A stretch of DNA of 64,000 nucleotides from Selaginella tamariscina (GCA_003024785.1 PUQB01000022.1:318001-382000), one strand, 5' to 3'; shown: positions 1 through 12,689, counted from the first letter of the stretch. Notes: generated by a model not told the origin, from the sequence alone. A program made the numbers and translations.

Positions 1-180
1 GAAGAGGAAGGGAGGAAGGTGTAATAGGAAATACACCAGAGCAAAGGATTATTACAAATATGGCACTTTTCCGGGAATGTTTGGGGGTACGGTGATGTAT
101 CCCACATTCTCTGCAAAAAGAAAGAAAATCCGAAAAGGCACTTACAACAGTTTGAAAGGTAGTAAAACTGTATAAGGTGA

Positions 181-1494
181 CGGATGCAAAAGCTGCTTAT
201 ATTTCCACATACATTGAAAGGAAATGCCTCTGACTGGTATTATGATTTAGAAGTCAGAGGATTATCAAAGGTTACTGATGCTTTTAAGGAATATTTCAGA
301 AAGGAGGAATTGCCGAGGAACATTTAGAGAAGTTAAGGACTATCCTTCAAGGCAAAACAGAAAAGATAATGAATATACACACCGTTTTAAGAAACATGAG
401 AAAAAGTGTAAGGCATATGTAAAGATGGATGCCTTATTGCAATGGTATAAGCAAGGGTTGCTAAAACCATATAGAGATCTAGCACTCACTATCAATGAAA
501 AGGATAGAGAGGATCTCATTGATCAATTAAAAATATATGAGAAGAGGAGGCAAATAAAAAGATTGCAGAAGAAAGTTGAAAGTATATGGAAAGGAAAAAT
601 CCTCTGATGAAGAGGAAGAAAGCTGATGTAGTAAAGGTTCGTAAATGAGAAAGCATTGGCTCAAATGATGAAAACCTTAAAAAGAATGACAGTTAAGGAG
701 GAGATAAAGGCAAAGGTATGGTGCACTAAATGTAACAATCCGGGCCATACAGTGGAGGAATGTAGGCTGCAACTGCCTACATGCCAAATCTGCGGAAAGG
801 AAGAACATGTAGCCCGGAACTGCAGACATTTCCTAAACCAGAATGTGGCTGGTATAGAGAGAGAGGAGAATGGATGAACGTCCACCTCCTAGAAGGTTCC
901 CACCTAACAGGAATCGTGGGAATGATAGGAATGATAATGCTATTCCTTATGAAAACAGGAATAATATATATGGCAGAAGGAATGAAGTTCCTTATCAGAA
1001 TAGGAACAATGGATATTATGACAGAAGGAATGTTCCTTAAGAAAATAGAGAGGATAAGTATTATGAAGAAAAAAATGGTCCATACAATGGACGACAAAAG
1101 GATAGATTCTATATAGAAAGAAATGATAAACAATATAGAGGAGAAGCAAGACCTTATCAAGGGCAAAGAGGCAGAAATGAGCAATATAATTAGGTCAATG
1201 ATAGACAAGGACCACATGGTAGGAATTTTCCCTTCCCATGTTTGTTATACATGTGGTGAAATAGGACATATCTCTAAGGAATGTCCTAGGCGGAATGTAC
1301 AACCTCCTACTTCCACCAGAATGAATGTACAGCCTACAACACGGCTAATTCAAATAAAGGAGGAAAAGGAGGAGTATCCACCTATTGCAAGGACAGTTAT
1401 AGCTCTTCAAAGGAATGAGAAGGAATCCTCTTATTATGGAGAAGGAAAGGTACTATTCCTAACAAGAAGGAGAGTTTGTTACAGGAAAATGTAA
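181..1494 (+). pseudogene. Element A gag: capsid region and three zinc knuckles
   Basis: The stretch 187-300 reads as a Retrotrans_gag capsid core with the wording LIFPHTLKGNASDWYYDL. Nucleic-acid-binding CCHC knuckles follow: CTKCNNPGHTVEEC near 722, CQICGKEEHVARNC near 782 and CYTCGEIGHISKEC near 1,243. The third is in another frame from the first two, so at least one frameshift lies between 877 and 1,123. Between them is a low-complexity Asn/Arg/Tyr-rich stretch that reads in more than one frame. Gag would form the virus-like particle and package element RNA. Confidence 0.8.
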
Positions 1495-1616
1495 ACGAGC
1501 AGGAGCAAAATCCTAACTAGAAAGGTCAGACTGATAACAAATCAGAAGGTATTGACAAAGGTGACATAGACAAAGGTGAATAAAGTTTTTCATTATTACC
1601 ATTACATGATAAAACA

Positions 1617-2220
1617 ATGGATTTTATGTATCACCAAGCTATAAATCAGGAGGTAAAAGTTACGCTTGGACAGTTGATAAAGGTAGCTCCTTATATAAGA
1701 AATCAAATATTAAATGCATTAAGCTTAGTTCAGCAAACACCACCTTCGAGTGAAGGATATACAGTCTTAAAATGGATAAGGAAGTACTATATGAAGGTGA
1801 TTATGATGGACAAGTTCCTTGCATCACAGTATATGTGGGAAGAAACAAGTTAAAACGAGTGTTAATATATATGGAGGTTCAGTGTGAATTTTATTGAAGA
1901 ATGAATGTAAAAGAATGGGTTTAGGACCGATCCAACCTGCTCCATTTAACCTTAAAATGGCTGATCAACGAAGTGTAAGGCCATTAGGTATAGTAAGAGC
2001 AGTTACTATATCTGTTAAAGGACTTAAATTTAAAATATCCTTAATATCCTACGAATGGAAGGACAGGATGCAACCTATACTATGTTATTGGGCCGACCTT
2101 GGCTTAAGATTGCTTATGTTGTGCAAGATTGGGGCTCAGGAAAAATGACAATAGACAAGGTGACATAAAGGTGGATATTTATACTCATGCTAAGAGATAT
2201 TTAGCAAAAAGGGATAGACC
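1617..2220 (+). pseudogene. Element A aspartic protease region, degenerate
   Basis: 1,894-2,010 encodes a retropepsin C-terminal segment containing PAPFNLKMADQRSVRPLG, the same family as the protease of element C (PTPFQVRMANQAEV). Just upstream, near 1,868-1,890, the expected I-D-G-G-S active-site strand reads I-Y-G-G-S and is followed by a stop, so the catalytic Asp codon appears as TAT. The enzyme would cleave the Gag-Pol polyprotein. Assigned from family wording and position between gag and reverse transcriptase. Confidence 0.6.
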
Positions 2221-2244
2221 GTTGCATTAGAAGGATATGATTGG

Positions 2245-4187
2245 ATGCAGGGCTTGGATGATCAGGAAGAGGAAATTTTGAAGACATACCCTGATCTAAA
2301 AGCCCTTGCAGAGATTGATTTATATGCAATCGTGAAAGAGAAAAAGAAAGCCTCTCAAAAGGAACAGGAAGAGGATCAGTTGGGGTTGCAGGAAAAATTT
2401 TATAAGTCTGTTTCTTATGAAATGAACTTACAGGAACAACCTGCGGATTATACTTACATATATACTAATGACCCTCTAGAGCAAGTCAACATAGGAACAG
2501 AGAAGGAACCTAAGATGTTGACTATAGCTCAAGAACTGGATCCTGATTTTAAGGATAAAGGATTGGCATTGTTAGCCAAGTATAAGGATGTATTTGCATG
2601 GTCCTATAAGGATCTAAAAGGAATACCCCCAGAACTCTGTATGCACACTATTCAACTTTTGCCGGGATGCCAACCAGCTAAACAAAATGCATATAGGATG
2701 AATCCTAATTATGCAAAGTTAGTTAAGGAGGAAATTGATAAGTTACAGGTTGGTTTTATATATCCTATACAAGGAGCACAATGGTTATCACCACTTGTAA
2801 TTGTTCCTAAGAAAAATGGAAAGTTAAGAGTATGTGTAAACTATAAAAAGTTAAATGACGTTACAGCTAAGGATACCTTTCCGATACCTTTTACAGAGGA
2901 AATGCTGGATAATGTTGCTGGACACGAAATGTATTCCTTCATGGATGGCTTTTCGGGGTATAACCAAGTGATGGTAGCTCCTGAAGATCAACATAAAACA
3001 GCTTTTATAAGTCCGTGGGGTGCATATGCTTATAGAGTTATGCCTTTTGGCTTATGCAATGCACCCTTTACTTTCAAAGGATTATAACAGATACCTTTCG
3101 GGAATACCTTTTAGACTTTATGAAAGTCTTTATGGACGATTTTAGTGTTTATAGTTCAAAGGAAGAACATTTGCATTGTCTGGAAAAGTGTTTCCAGAAA
3201 TGTAGGCAAAATTTAGTTGCTTTGAATCCTGAAAAATGTAACTTCTTTGTTAAATCAGGAGTCCTTTTAGGACATGTTGTTTGTAAGGAAGGTATATTGG
3301 TGGACCAGGATAAGGTTAAGGTTATCCTTAGTTTACAACCACCACAAGATATAAAGGAGTTACGTAGGTTTTTAGGAAAAATAGGTTACCATAGGCGGTT
3401 TATAAAGCATTATGCTGAGATCGCAAAACCTTTAACAGATTTGCTAAAGGCAGATGTACCATATGATTGGACATCACAGTGTCAAGAGGCCTTTGACCAA
3501 CTTCGGAAGGCTCTTACTAAAGCACCAATATTAGTTAGTCCTAAATGGGATCGAGAATTCCATGTACAAGTGGATGCCTCTGATATGGCAATAGGAGCCA
3601 TCCTTACACAGATGCAAGAGGATGGAAAGGATCGTCCTATCTATTATGCTAGCCGTAGGCTAACACCTGCGGAAGTAAATTACACCACTACAGAAAAGGA
3701 AGCTTTGGGGATGGTATATGCTATCCATAAATTTAGACACTATCTTTTGGCTAATAAAGTGAAGATTTTTGTCGATCATAAAGCTTTATTATATTTACTT
3801 AATAAACCTGTACTTACAGGAAGGTTAGCCAGGTGGTTTTTACTTTTGCAGGAATATAATTTTGAGATAATTCATAAACCAGGAAGGCAGCATGAACAGG
3901 CTGACCATTTAAGTCGCATTAAAACAGGTGAAGTTCCTATATGTACTATGGATGATTTTCCTGATGCGAATTTATTTCGTGTCGATGTTCCATTAAGGTG
4001 GTTAGATCATATAAAACAGTATCTAGCCACTGGAACAGTACCACCTATTTATAGGACAGCAGATGAAAGGAAGTTGTTTGTCGTGAGGACACGACACTTT
4101 TCTCTCGTGGGAGGGCAGTTATACAAATTGGGGTCCGATGGGGTGTTACGGAGATGTGTAGACCCTTTAGAGGTCCCGGAGGTTTAA
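2245..4187 (+). pseudogene. Element A reverse transcriptase and RNase H
   Basis: Reverse transcriptase starts after an N-terminal linker. VIVPKKNGKLRVCVNYKKLN lies near 2,800, followed by the template-grip region ending in MPFGLCNAPFTF at 3,042-3,077. The catalytic box is FMDDF near 3,129. RNase H follows with VQVDASDMAIGAIL near 3,560 and FVDHKALLYLLNK near 3,770. The single break at 3,072-3,074 (TTT where TTTT would keep frame) joins the two open parts exactly at the expected residue. A second TTT run at 4,183-4,185 ends the open frame just before the integrase zinc domain. Copies element RNA into DNA. Confidence 0.9.
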
Positions 4188-5211
4188 AAGAGGCTCATTC
4201 AGGCCTTGCAGGAGGCCATTTTGCAGAGGAAATAACAGGAAGGAAAATCCTTCAGGCAGGATTATGGTGGCCTACTTTATGGAGGAGGTAGGTAGCTATT
4301 GTAAGGCATGTGATAAATGCCAACGTGCACAATTACCTCCAAAGAAACAAATACAACCTTATAATCCAGTTCTCCCACTAGAACCTTTCCAGAAATGGGG
4401 AATGGATTTTATAGGACCAATTAATCCTGAGCTCAAAAAGGAATCAATACATATTGGTTTTAACAGATTATATGACGAAATGGGTAGAGGCAGAGCCTAT
4501 GAGAAGGGCCGATGCATATAATACAGCAAAGGTCATATACAATACTATAATAGTACGTTATGGCATTCCTAAGGAAATTGTGAGTGATAGAGGAAAGCAT
4601 TTCGTGAATGAAACGATAGAAATGCTCATGAAGGAGTTTGTGATAAAACACAGAAGTCGACACCATATTACCCACAGGGTAATGGGCAGGCTGAGTCGAC
4701 AAATAAAGTCCTTAAGAACGTGTTAAGGAAGGTAGTTCAGGATAATCGAAAGGATTGGGATGAAAGGCTACCAGAAGTTCTCTGGGCCTATAGGACAGCT
4801 TATAAAGTGACTACTGGTATGACACCTTTTAAGCTCGCTTATGGCTTAGAGGCCATAACCCCAATGGAGTTTATTGTGCCATCCTTGCGGATAGCGGTAC
4901 AATATAATATAGGAGAGAAGGACTCTATGGCAACTCGTTTAATAGTTGGAGAAGTTGGATGAGTTAAGGAGGTATGCCTTATGGACTATACAGGCTATCC
5001 AAAGGAGAAGAAAGGCTGGCTCGATAGGAAGAGAAGAGGAAAGGAGATAAAGGAAGGGGACTTGGTCCTGTGGTATAGAGGTAAGGTGGGAGAAATGAGT
5101 CAAAAGCTTGATTTAAAATGGATAGGCCCTTTTCGGGTTAAGTCTGTAAAGGAAGGAGTGATGCAGTTAGAAACGTTGGAAGGAGAGGAAATCGAGGGAA
5201 TGGTGAATTAA
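4188..5211 (+). pseudogene. Element A integrase
   Basis: The HHCC zinc domain is visible as HSGLAGGHF near 4,193 and YCKACDKCQRAQ near 4,300. The DDE core follows with WGMDFIGP near 4,395, VSDRGKHF near 4,583 and the PYYPQGNGQAEST region near 4,662-4,695. GLEAITPMEFIVPSLR near 4,840 and DLVLWYRGKVGE near 5,060 are C-terminal integrase hallmarks. The reading frame changes about five times, each explicable by a lost base in a short homopolymer. Would insert element cDNA into the genome. No chromodomain follows. Confidence 0.85.
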
Positions 5212-5353
5212 TAAGGTAAGGAAGTATATATCGCAGGAGAACGTTGCAGAAATGTTATTTTTATTGATTTGAGGAGCATATTCTCTGTCTGTCAGTGCAC
5301 ACGAAACGAGGCTGTAGATCTAGGGTTTTACAGAGTGTGCAACGAGAGAGAGA

Positions 5354-5719
5354 TTGGCAAAGAAAGGATGTTTGCCTACTCGAAATTGTCGTGAGTTGAT
5401 TAATCCTCCCGATGGAGAGAGATTGGGTCAGGTACAACTGGTACATACAAAGTGGGATTTCTCCTTAGATGGAGAAGGTGTTGAGGGAGCTCGATTGTGG
5501 GAGTATGTGCAGATTTTGAAGGATGGAGAGCCTCATGATGAGCAGTGTTTCACACTGGTTATGCTGATGGAAAAGGTGGATAAGCCTGAGATAGGATTTG
5601 TAGCGTATTCGGAGGAGAGGAAACTCCTCTTTACAGAGAAGCTTCTAGAAAAGGTTTTCCTGTTGCCGAGATCAGAGGAGAAGTTAAGGCAGATAGATCT
5701 CACCTTACAGACTTTCTGA
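5354..5719 (+). CDS. Element A extra ORF 1 between integrase and LTR, unknown function
   Basis: A 121-residue open frame begins with MAKKGCLPTRNCRELINPPD. It is mixed charged and hydrophobic, without a motif I recognise. A stop after QTF is followed by more coding-like sequence in the same direction to about 5,870. It lies where some plant Ty3/gypsy lineages carry an extra, sometimes envelope-like, reading frame. I see no signal peptide or clear transmembrane helix. It is part of the element, not a host gene. Confidence 0.5.
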   Translation: MAKKGCLPTRNCRELINPPDGERLGQVQLVHTKWDFSLDGEGVEGARLWEYVQILKDGEPHDEQCFTLVMLMEKVDKPEIGFVAYSEERKLLFTEKLLEKVFLLPRSEEKLRQIDLTLQTF

Positions 5720-5871
5720 AAGAAGGGAAAGCAGTATGTGAGTAAGGTAGGTCTAAAGCTTTCCGATCTCGTGGAGGAGACGCAGTTGGCAGTGAATTTC
5801 ATTGTCAATGCTTTTGAGTTTCGAACATCACACATCACGGCGTCAAACCCAGTGATGTCCTATATGATGGA

Positions 5872-7333
5872 TTGAAGGCAAAGAGGCCGGTGGGAGTGGC
5901 TTATTTGATGAAGAGGTTGAGAGAGCACCTATGCGCCATGCAGGAATTGGAGAAGAAAGGAGAGCCTTCATTAATGATGGCGTTTACGTGGGTACAGGTA
6001 ATTGCAGATTATGTGCGCCTGCATGGAGAGCCGGCAGGGCCGGAAATTGTGGCTCGGATGAAACAGGTGAGGAAGGAGACAGAGCTGTTTCAGAAGAAGC
6101 AGGGGAAGCGGAAAGGATGAAGCTAAAGGGAAGGAATTAGAAGGGACCTGCAAGGGGAAGAAGAGAAACAGGGAGAAAAGATGCACAAGAAGAAGAAGCC
6201 TAAGGTGGAGAAGCAGGCACCGGTGAAGAACTACAAGGTCGGGAGGCAAGACTGGAAAGTAGAAGGTGAGGGCACAGGAAGGACCGGAGCAGAGATTGGT
6301 GGTAGATTTGGAGGAAGAAGAGGATGAACAGTCAGGGGTATGATGCAGGAAGGAAGAATATTTGAGCAAGGAGAAAGGAAGAACCTGGAGCAGCAGGAAG
6401 AGGAGTGCATGAAGTGGATAAGGAGCGGAGGACGAAAGCGAGGCAGGAGATTAAGTAGAATCTCAAAAGCAGGTGATAATGGATAGGAGGTCACCCCAAA
6501 TGTTATAGGAGGAGCAGCCCATGATGATTGTGCCATTAGAGACAGTGGATCCTTACGAAGTGAAGATATGCGAGAAGGTAAGGCAGCAACGAATGAACGG
6601 ACGGATGAGCAAGAAGGGAAACAGAAGGGGTTCGAGTCATCTCTGATACTCCAGTTTTGACGGTTACGCCAGCAACGGCAGATATAACCGATGATGGGGT
6701 AGTGGAAATTGCAAAGGAAGTGGAAGAGATGGTGCGAGGATCAAAGTTTCCGAGACACCAATTCAATCCACCGCCATTCCAGTCATCACCATGGCAGGGG
6801 TGTGTATCGTGGAATGGATCACAGGGCATGGCAGTTCCTGATTTTTGCTTGGATGAGGAGGATATGCTACAGCAACAGTAGGAGGGTAATGTACAGGCGG
6901 ATATCTCCTTCAAGCGTAGGAGGCATTTGTGCGGAAGGAGGTGCAAACTACGGACATGCAGATTCAGTTTGCACAGGTTCTGGCACAACTTTAGTCTGAG
7001 ATGGTAGAACAGGTCATTGGAGGAGGGAATGAGGCGCAGGACGCAACTCAGATGGCGGCAAGCCTATTCAATCATTTGGTCAACGCTGGATACACTGTTA
7101 AGGATAGGGTAGACATTCAGAGGTTGATTGTCCAGGCTGTGGAGAGCGTCATGGCACCTAAGATGACTGCCATTCAAGGGATGATGAGTAAGGGCGTTCA
7201 GCGACCGGCTAAGCAGAGGACTCCAAGCTCGGTGGTGAAGCTTAAGCCCACGGTGATGTCACAGGAGCCGATGACACTGTTCCAGAGGTTAGTGCAAGCA
7301 CGAGACGAAACCCAGCAGACTGCTACCATATAA
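5872..7333 (+). other. Element A extra coding-like region, unknown function
   Basis: Several short open frames follow one another (5,872-6,120; 6,657-6,881; 7,001-7,333). They are rich in Glu, Lys, Gln and Met. The segment from 7,001 reads as a helical, coiled-coil-like stretch (for example LVNAGYTVKDRVDIQRLI). The region 6,130-6,500 is a purine-rich Glu/Lys/Arg low-complexity stretch broken by stops. No enzyme motif is visible. It probably represents one element-encoded protein broken by indels. Confidence 0.4.
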
Positions 7334-7551
7334 TCGGTGGTGGTGGACGAATTCCAGCATCTTCAGGAGGAGAACAAGCAGCTTAGGAAGGAGACGCAGG
7401 CGTTTTGCCTTCAGGTAACAATGGTGCAGCAGGAACTTAATAAGGAAAAGGCAGAGATTTAGAAGTATAAGGATCAGGAGGAGGTGGAGTATCAGGATGA
7501 TGTGCAGAATGTGTTGCCGTGAGGACACAGCAACGAATAAGGAGGGGGCAG

Positions 7552-8089
7552 TGTTAAAGGTAAAATATTAGGAGCATAGGACATCCTACTGTAAAGAGAA
7601 TAAGGGTAGGAAGGTCTGTAGTAAGCATGGAAGGAAAGGCTGTAAAGAAGGAAAATCCTTACCGAGAGTAAAAGGAAAAAGAAAAGGTAAAGGAAAAGGA
7701 AAAGGAAAAGGAAAATGATGACGTGGCAAGAGGAAGGGTAGTTAAGGGGAGTTAGGGTAACAGGGGAAGGGTCTCCATTTGAAGTTCCAGCAGGAGATAG
7801 AGGTTCTCTACACTTTGTCTCTTGTATTCATGTAATAATGAAAGGTGCATATTATAAGATCGTATGTGTATGTATGTGTACTCTCAAAATGGATCTAACA
7901 AGGCAATAGCCAAAATCCGTTCTTGCCCTTGACTTCGGAGACCAGTCATTGTGGCTTTGAGAGAAGGAGTTTTAATATATGTAAATGTGGAGAGTTGAAA
8001 AAAGAAAATGTGTAGCCTTTTTTAAAGGTTTGGAGAAAGGAAATTGGTTAAACAGGAAAAGGTGGGATTTCCGGTTTTCCTGTTTAACA
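7552..8089 (+). repeat. 3' LTR of element A
   Basis: A purine tract (GGAGGGGGCA, 7,541-7,550) directly precedes TGTTAAA. The proposed LTR ends in TTTAACA, so the ends form a perfect 7-bp inverted repeat with the canonical TG...CA borders. Length is 538 bp. Inside are an (AGGAAA)n-like stretch at 7,671-7,716 and a TATTATAA region near 7,850 that may mark transcription start. The partner LTR is outside the window, so the ends are inferred from these signals. Confidence 0.72.
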
Positions 8090-10059
8090 GTTACCTACTA
8101 TACACCTTGCCATCCTTACCATTTTCCTGACCTTCTGATGTCTGATTTCTTCTTTATCTTATTCCGGTAGACCCTTAATACGGGTTTATTGACGGCAATC
8201 TTACCTATGTGTAGAGGGTAGGATTTTATGGTTCAACAAGTGAACATTAATTTAATAGATAATTCTTTTTTGTAGAGAACAATGAGGACTTAAATAATGC
8301 AGCCTCAACATTCATATTGCTTTTGCCAAATGCTACAAAGATGCAAAAGAGATGGCTTGGCAATGCTAAGCTTCAAATGAAAATAATTTTATATAACATA
8401 CCTTGCATTCTTAGTTTATTAAATATTATTTTACTTGGTGTATGGTGTTTGCTAGCGAACACCATGGATGTCAACCTACCTTGTAATTCACTTGCAAATT
8501 ACACATTCTTATTAACCTTCATATTAAATTTTTCACACATCCAAACACCATCCTAAAATCGACATCATTCATGACAATTACATTAAAATGATCGATGTGA
8601 AGTAGAATGAACTTATAGAGAAACACATCACCCATGCATTAAAACTCACAAATAATTATCTCAATCCCATCGGTGTGCTCCTCTTCATGATTCTAATGTC
8701 TCTGTATTGAGTTGTAGTCCTTGCAAACATGTTTTAGCGTGTACACTTTAAAGAGTATGAATCAAGCTCTTTAGTGTATAACACAGGTGTTCAAGCTCAA
8801 GTCAGTAATAGATTAGAGAAGGTAAATTGCATTTTTTTTACAATACGTTTTTAAGTTTGCACTCATATTGAAGTTGTTACTATGTTATTGCCAAAGAGAT
8901 CACGAAATGATGGTGATGCAAGATTTGTTCTCTTGGGATACATAACAACACAAACATTATTCTGAATGTTTTGGAGAATGGAATGTTTATGAGTGTACCT
9001 GTTGGAGCAAAGTGGAAGTGTTTAGTGAGGTCAATGTAACTCCTGCTTGAGTTATATGCCCTATCACATGTTGTGATTGTCAATTTTACTATCGATATGG
9101 GAAGTATAATTATAACTTGTGTGACCATAAGACAACTAACATGCAGTCTCAAAATGACATACTCACTTGTTAAAATTCTCCAAAACTAGACTCATCACTG
9201 GTAATTGATTTGTAAATTTATAAATTTAATTCTATGCCATTATATAAATTCATTAAGTAATTTAATTTTCATAAGAAGAATTCAATAAACATTATCGCCA
9301 ACATCTTAAACAATAAGCCATGTTAACAAACATTTTAAGTTATTAAAATATACTGAAAAGGAACAAGCTCGAATCGACGATGTACTTGTTTATTACAAAC
9401 CTTATTAATAAAACCGATTATGAAGCCAAAATTCTTTAACTTCTTTTCATAAGAAATTTCTTATGCCAATTCCCCTCAACCTTAGGGATATAGTATTAAT
9501 GAACTACCAAGTTCTACCAATTTTAAAATTTGAAATTTAAAATTTTGCTTTTCATTTCTAAAATTCGTCACGAACCGAAAACATTGAAAATACTCTGACT
9601 CGAACTCAAACTTAAAAGAACTCCAGAACTCAAAATGTAAAGACTCTAACTTTCCACCGATGTGGTGCGGTCTCTGCCAGATAGAAAAATGAGAGGATAC
9701 CACCTAAACAGACCAGGATCTAACCTCTCCACCGAGATGGTAGCAACGGGAGAGATAAATTTTTCAGCAGTCTCTGCCAGATAGAAAAATGAGAGGATTA
9801 CCACAAGAAACAGAACAGGGACCAAGATCGAAGGCGCAATAGCGTAGAGAGATATAATTCACCACGCTCCGCCCCGTTTTGCAGTCCTCTGCGCCTGCGG
9901 GAGCTCACTGCATCTCGGTGCCGCATTCTCTCCTAGAGGGCTACATGGTATGATTCAGCTGCTGCAGATCCTGTATAGAAAGAAGAATGATCACCGCCGT
10001 GAGATGTGTCGACAGCGGAAAAACCCTAAAACAGGGCCCTAATATCCATAACGCAGCTA
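8090..10059. other. Non-coding interval
   Basis: No conserved protein found on either strand. It is AT-rich apart from 9,850-10,050. A 30-bp direct repeat (GTCTCTGCCAGATAGAAAAA and following bases) occurs at 9,670-9,699 and 9,770-9,799, each preceded by a similar CTCTCCACCGAGATGG-like stretch, so a ~100-bp unit is partly duplicated. Confidence 0.5.
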
Positions 10060-11480
10060 GGGATTTGGGTGTGCAGATCTATGGCGGTTGAGTCATAGAA
10101 TTAGCTTCCATAATGCATCTGCGGCGGGAGGGGAAATCGTGTAGATCTATGTTAGGTGAGACTGAATGAATCGTGTAGATCTATGTCAGGTGAGACTGAA
10201 TGGATTAACCTTGAGATCGAAAAGGTTTGGTGACACCTTTAAGACCGAAAGGCTATTTAAAGAAGGGGGAAGGATCAAGTAGGGTCGATGAGCAGACAAG
10301 ATCGTTATCGCCATAGGCGCCGCCATAAGAGAACTAACCGCTGTCGTGTCAATGGCCATAAGAGAAGTAAGTGTGGGCATAAGAAACTAGGCTTCGGACC
10401 CATAAGAGGATTAGGCGGTGTGATGATGCTTGGAAACCCTGTGAAATCGAGCGTCTGACTGCCGATATGCTGTGCAACATTTTGGAGCATGTTCCAGTGA
10501 GAACCGTTTACAAGAGCCGGTTGGTTTCCAAATTTTGGAATGCATCCATTGGAGACCACAATTGGTCTCCTGTATGGAACAAGGAAGAACCGTGGATGGT
10601 TCTTCGTGAGGGTAAGGATTATAAGCTCTGGTTCTCTGCATCTGACAAGGAGGAGTCTTGGCACCATCGATTTGATTTGCCCAATTTCTTTTGTACATCA
10701 GTTGGGGGCCTTATTGTCCATTATTCATCAGAAACGGAAAAGCTGGGAAAGGGGTACTATGTGGGGAACCCGTTGACGAACCAGTTTAGGCCAGTGGCGA
10801 ATTCGTGGTTCTATACGCTCTATACCAGATTTGTGCGACGTGGATGCTGCTTCTGGTACTTACAAGCTCGTTCTCTTTGAAGCCAAGGGGGTGCGTGTGT
10901 ATGACCGAGCAACTGGTGAATGGGATTTTCGTGCCACAGATGAGAGGTTCCTGCAGGCGGGTTTTGCAGGATGCCTACAGGCTGCCTCCTTGTCCCAGGA
11001 CATGCCGTTGGTCTTCTTTGTCAAGCAGTTTGAGTTCGACCTTTTGTCCAGCCTCACTTCACGGAGGAGCCATACCACCGTTGCCTACGAAAGGCAATGG
11101 ACAGGTGGACCCCATTACCCGCCACTTCCCCCGGAAACTTGTGTCAGGATGCACACTTTCAACTGGAATGGCCGCTGCATTAGTGGTGTCTTAGCGATAG
11201 AAAAGGAATGTGTAATGGTGATCAGAGTGTTCGAGCTTCTGGCAGGTAAAGGACATGGACGTTGTTGGGCCACATGGTGTTGGATCCCCATTCTAGCCGG
11301 AGTGATATTCTTAAATATCTTATTTCATGTGCTGAAGGTTTGTTGCATTCTGGCCATGGAGCGATCGGGATCCACGTCCACCAGCTGTCTTCAACGTTGC
11401 AACCCTCACATGGAAGATACTCAAAGCCGGGACTAAGGTGATATCCATTTCAAGCCCAACCTTCTTCTCGCCCCGTGACA
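10060..11480 (+). pseudogene. F-box protein gene, copy 1 (broken)
   Basis: Nucleotide and protein match to the minus-strand copy at 46,472-47,576 runs nearly end to end. The F-box lies at 10,430-10,560 (IERLTADMLCNILEHVPV, then RLVSKFWNAS), followed by a repeat-type C-terminal region (YYVGNPLTNQFRPVAN, RVYDRATGEWDFRATDERFL, GGPHYPPLPPETCVRMH). F-box proteins hold substrates for SCF ubiquitin ligases. Lesions relative to copy 2: a 326-bp insertion after the start region, a frameshift near 10,822, one lost G near 11,250, and a deletion near 11,360 that removes an Asp/Pro-rich linker. No usable start codon remains in frame upstream of 10,467. The pseudogene call is likely, though some breaks are homopolymer losses. 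Confidence 0.8.
10088..10413. other. 326-bp insertion in F-box copy 1 flanked by GGCGG
   Basis: F-box copy 2 has ...CTATGGCGGGTGTGATGATG uninterrupted. In copy 1 the same point is split, with GGCGG at 10,083-10,087 and again at 10,414-10,418, as expected for a 5-bp target duplication. The insert lacks TG...CA ends or clear terminal inverted repeats. It contains a 34-bp tandem duplication at 10,135-10,202 (AATCGTGTAGATCTATGT start, one mismatch). Confidence 0.6.
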
Positions 11481-12689
11481 TATTAGAGATAATGTAATTT
11501 ATGTTCTGTATTTGGAAAATCCTATATAGTCATGCACATGCGGGCAGGCAAGGTCACCACCCTTACACACACTCATAATTGTATGTAACTTTGCCCTGTT
11601 GCAAGACAAATCCTTAATAGTGTGTCCAAATATTTTTTATTAAATCTTTATAATAATTCCCTTTTCATGAAGTCCCACGGTGTATTTGAGGGCTAACTAT
11701 TATTATTAAATTACCATCCCGGTCTTGATTCTGTATATCATAAAAAGTTTGTGTACAACCAAGATATTCAATAGACTTCGTATGGAGATAAGATAACATC
11801 TCAGCATATGGTAACCTTAATTCATAAAGTAATTTTAAATTAAATTTATATAATATCTTAAACCTATCACATATGCAAATCTTAAACACCTCAAATATCT
11901 AATATACTTTAAGTTTACATAATTGAAAATTAAATTTTTAAATGTCCGAGTAAATCATTTTAGCAAATCATTCATTTATGTAAGATTGAGAATGAAAAGT
12001 TAGCCCCTAGATCATTGTATTATCTTTTAAATATATTGAGTATGCAAGCTTAGAATATAGAAACTCTCCCTGGTATGTAGATTCATGCATGAGTACATAT
12101 ATATACATGCATATAGGTACATATATAGAAAATACAATATTAAACAATTTGCCCTAAATATTTAGGATTTAGTTAGACGCATGCACATATGATATAAAAA
12201 GGTGAAGTGTTTAATCCATAACACTTTTTTGCAATCAAAGTTGAACTATTATAAGCATTTAAAAATGTATTAATTTTTATTTAACAAATCAGATAATCAA
12301 AGACCACAATAATATATTAATAATGTGAAAAAGGTCTCACGTTGGCACGTATGTTGAATTAATAAAATGAATAAAGAAGTTTCTCTAATATGTGTTGACG
12401 AGTGAGACGACTCCAAACTAAAAAAGAGTCACGATAATGTGAATATAAATAAAAAGTATAGCAAACCACAACTAATTTTTAGAATAATTAGAACTATTAT
12501 AATATAATAATAATAATAATTTAATGCTAACTCTAGACTTATTCAAATTTGTTAATCACCAACATGTACAATATTAGAGACCCTTTCATGACCACCCTAC
12601 CATACACTAGATGAGAAATATTCTAACTTATAAATATATTAACTATATTTATATACAAGCCATAACAAGTCCCCCTCTCATTAACAAGT
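11481..12689. other. AT-rich non-coding interval
   Basis: No conserved coding signal on either strand. Composition is AT-rich with scattered short microsatellites such as (TAA)n near 12,502 and TATATACATGCATAT near 12,100. Confidence 0.5.

Larger units (their letters stand above)
1..8089 (+). mobile_element. Ty3/gypsy LTR retrotransposon A (5' end outside window)
   Basis: Order of domains seen is gag with zinc knuckles, protease, reverse transcriptase, RNase H, integrase, a long extra region, then a 3' LTR. The absence of a chromodomain, the DGGS-type protease neighbourhood and the RNase H/integrase wording resemble non-chromoviral plant Ty3/gypsy elements (Tat/Athila side). The 5' LTR and primer-binding site lie left of base 1, so the target duplication cannot be tested. 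Many breaks are one-base losses in homopolymers (about 3,072, 4,183, 4,283, 4,450 and 4,650), so the element may be less damaged than it looks. Retroelement identity is certain; lineage is inferred. Confidence 0.93.

Noticed and set aside
8880-9152. 90-residue minus-strand open frame as a gene
   Set aside because: No recognisable family, no splice or promoter context, in AT-rich non-coding DNA.
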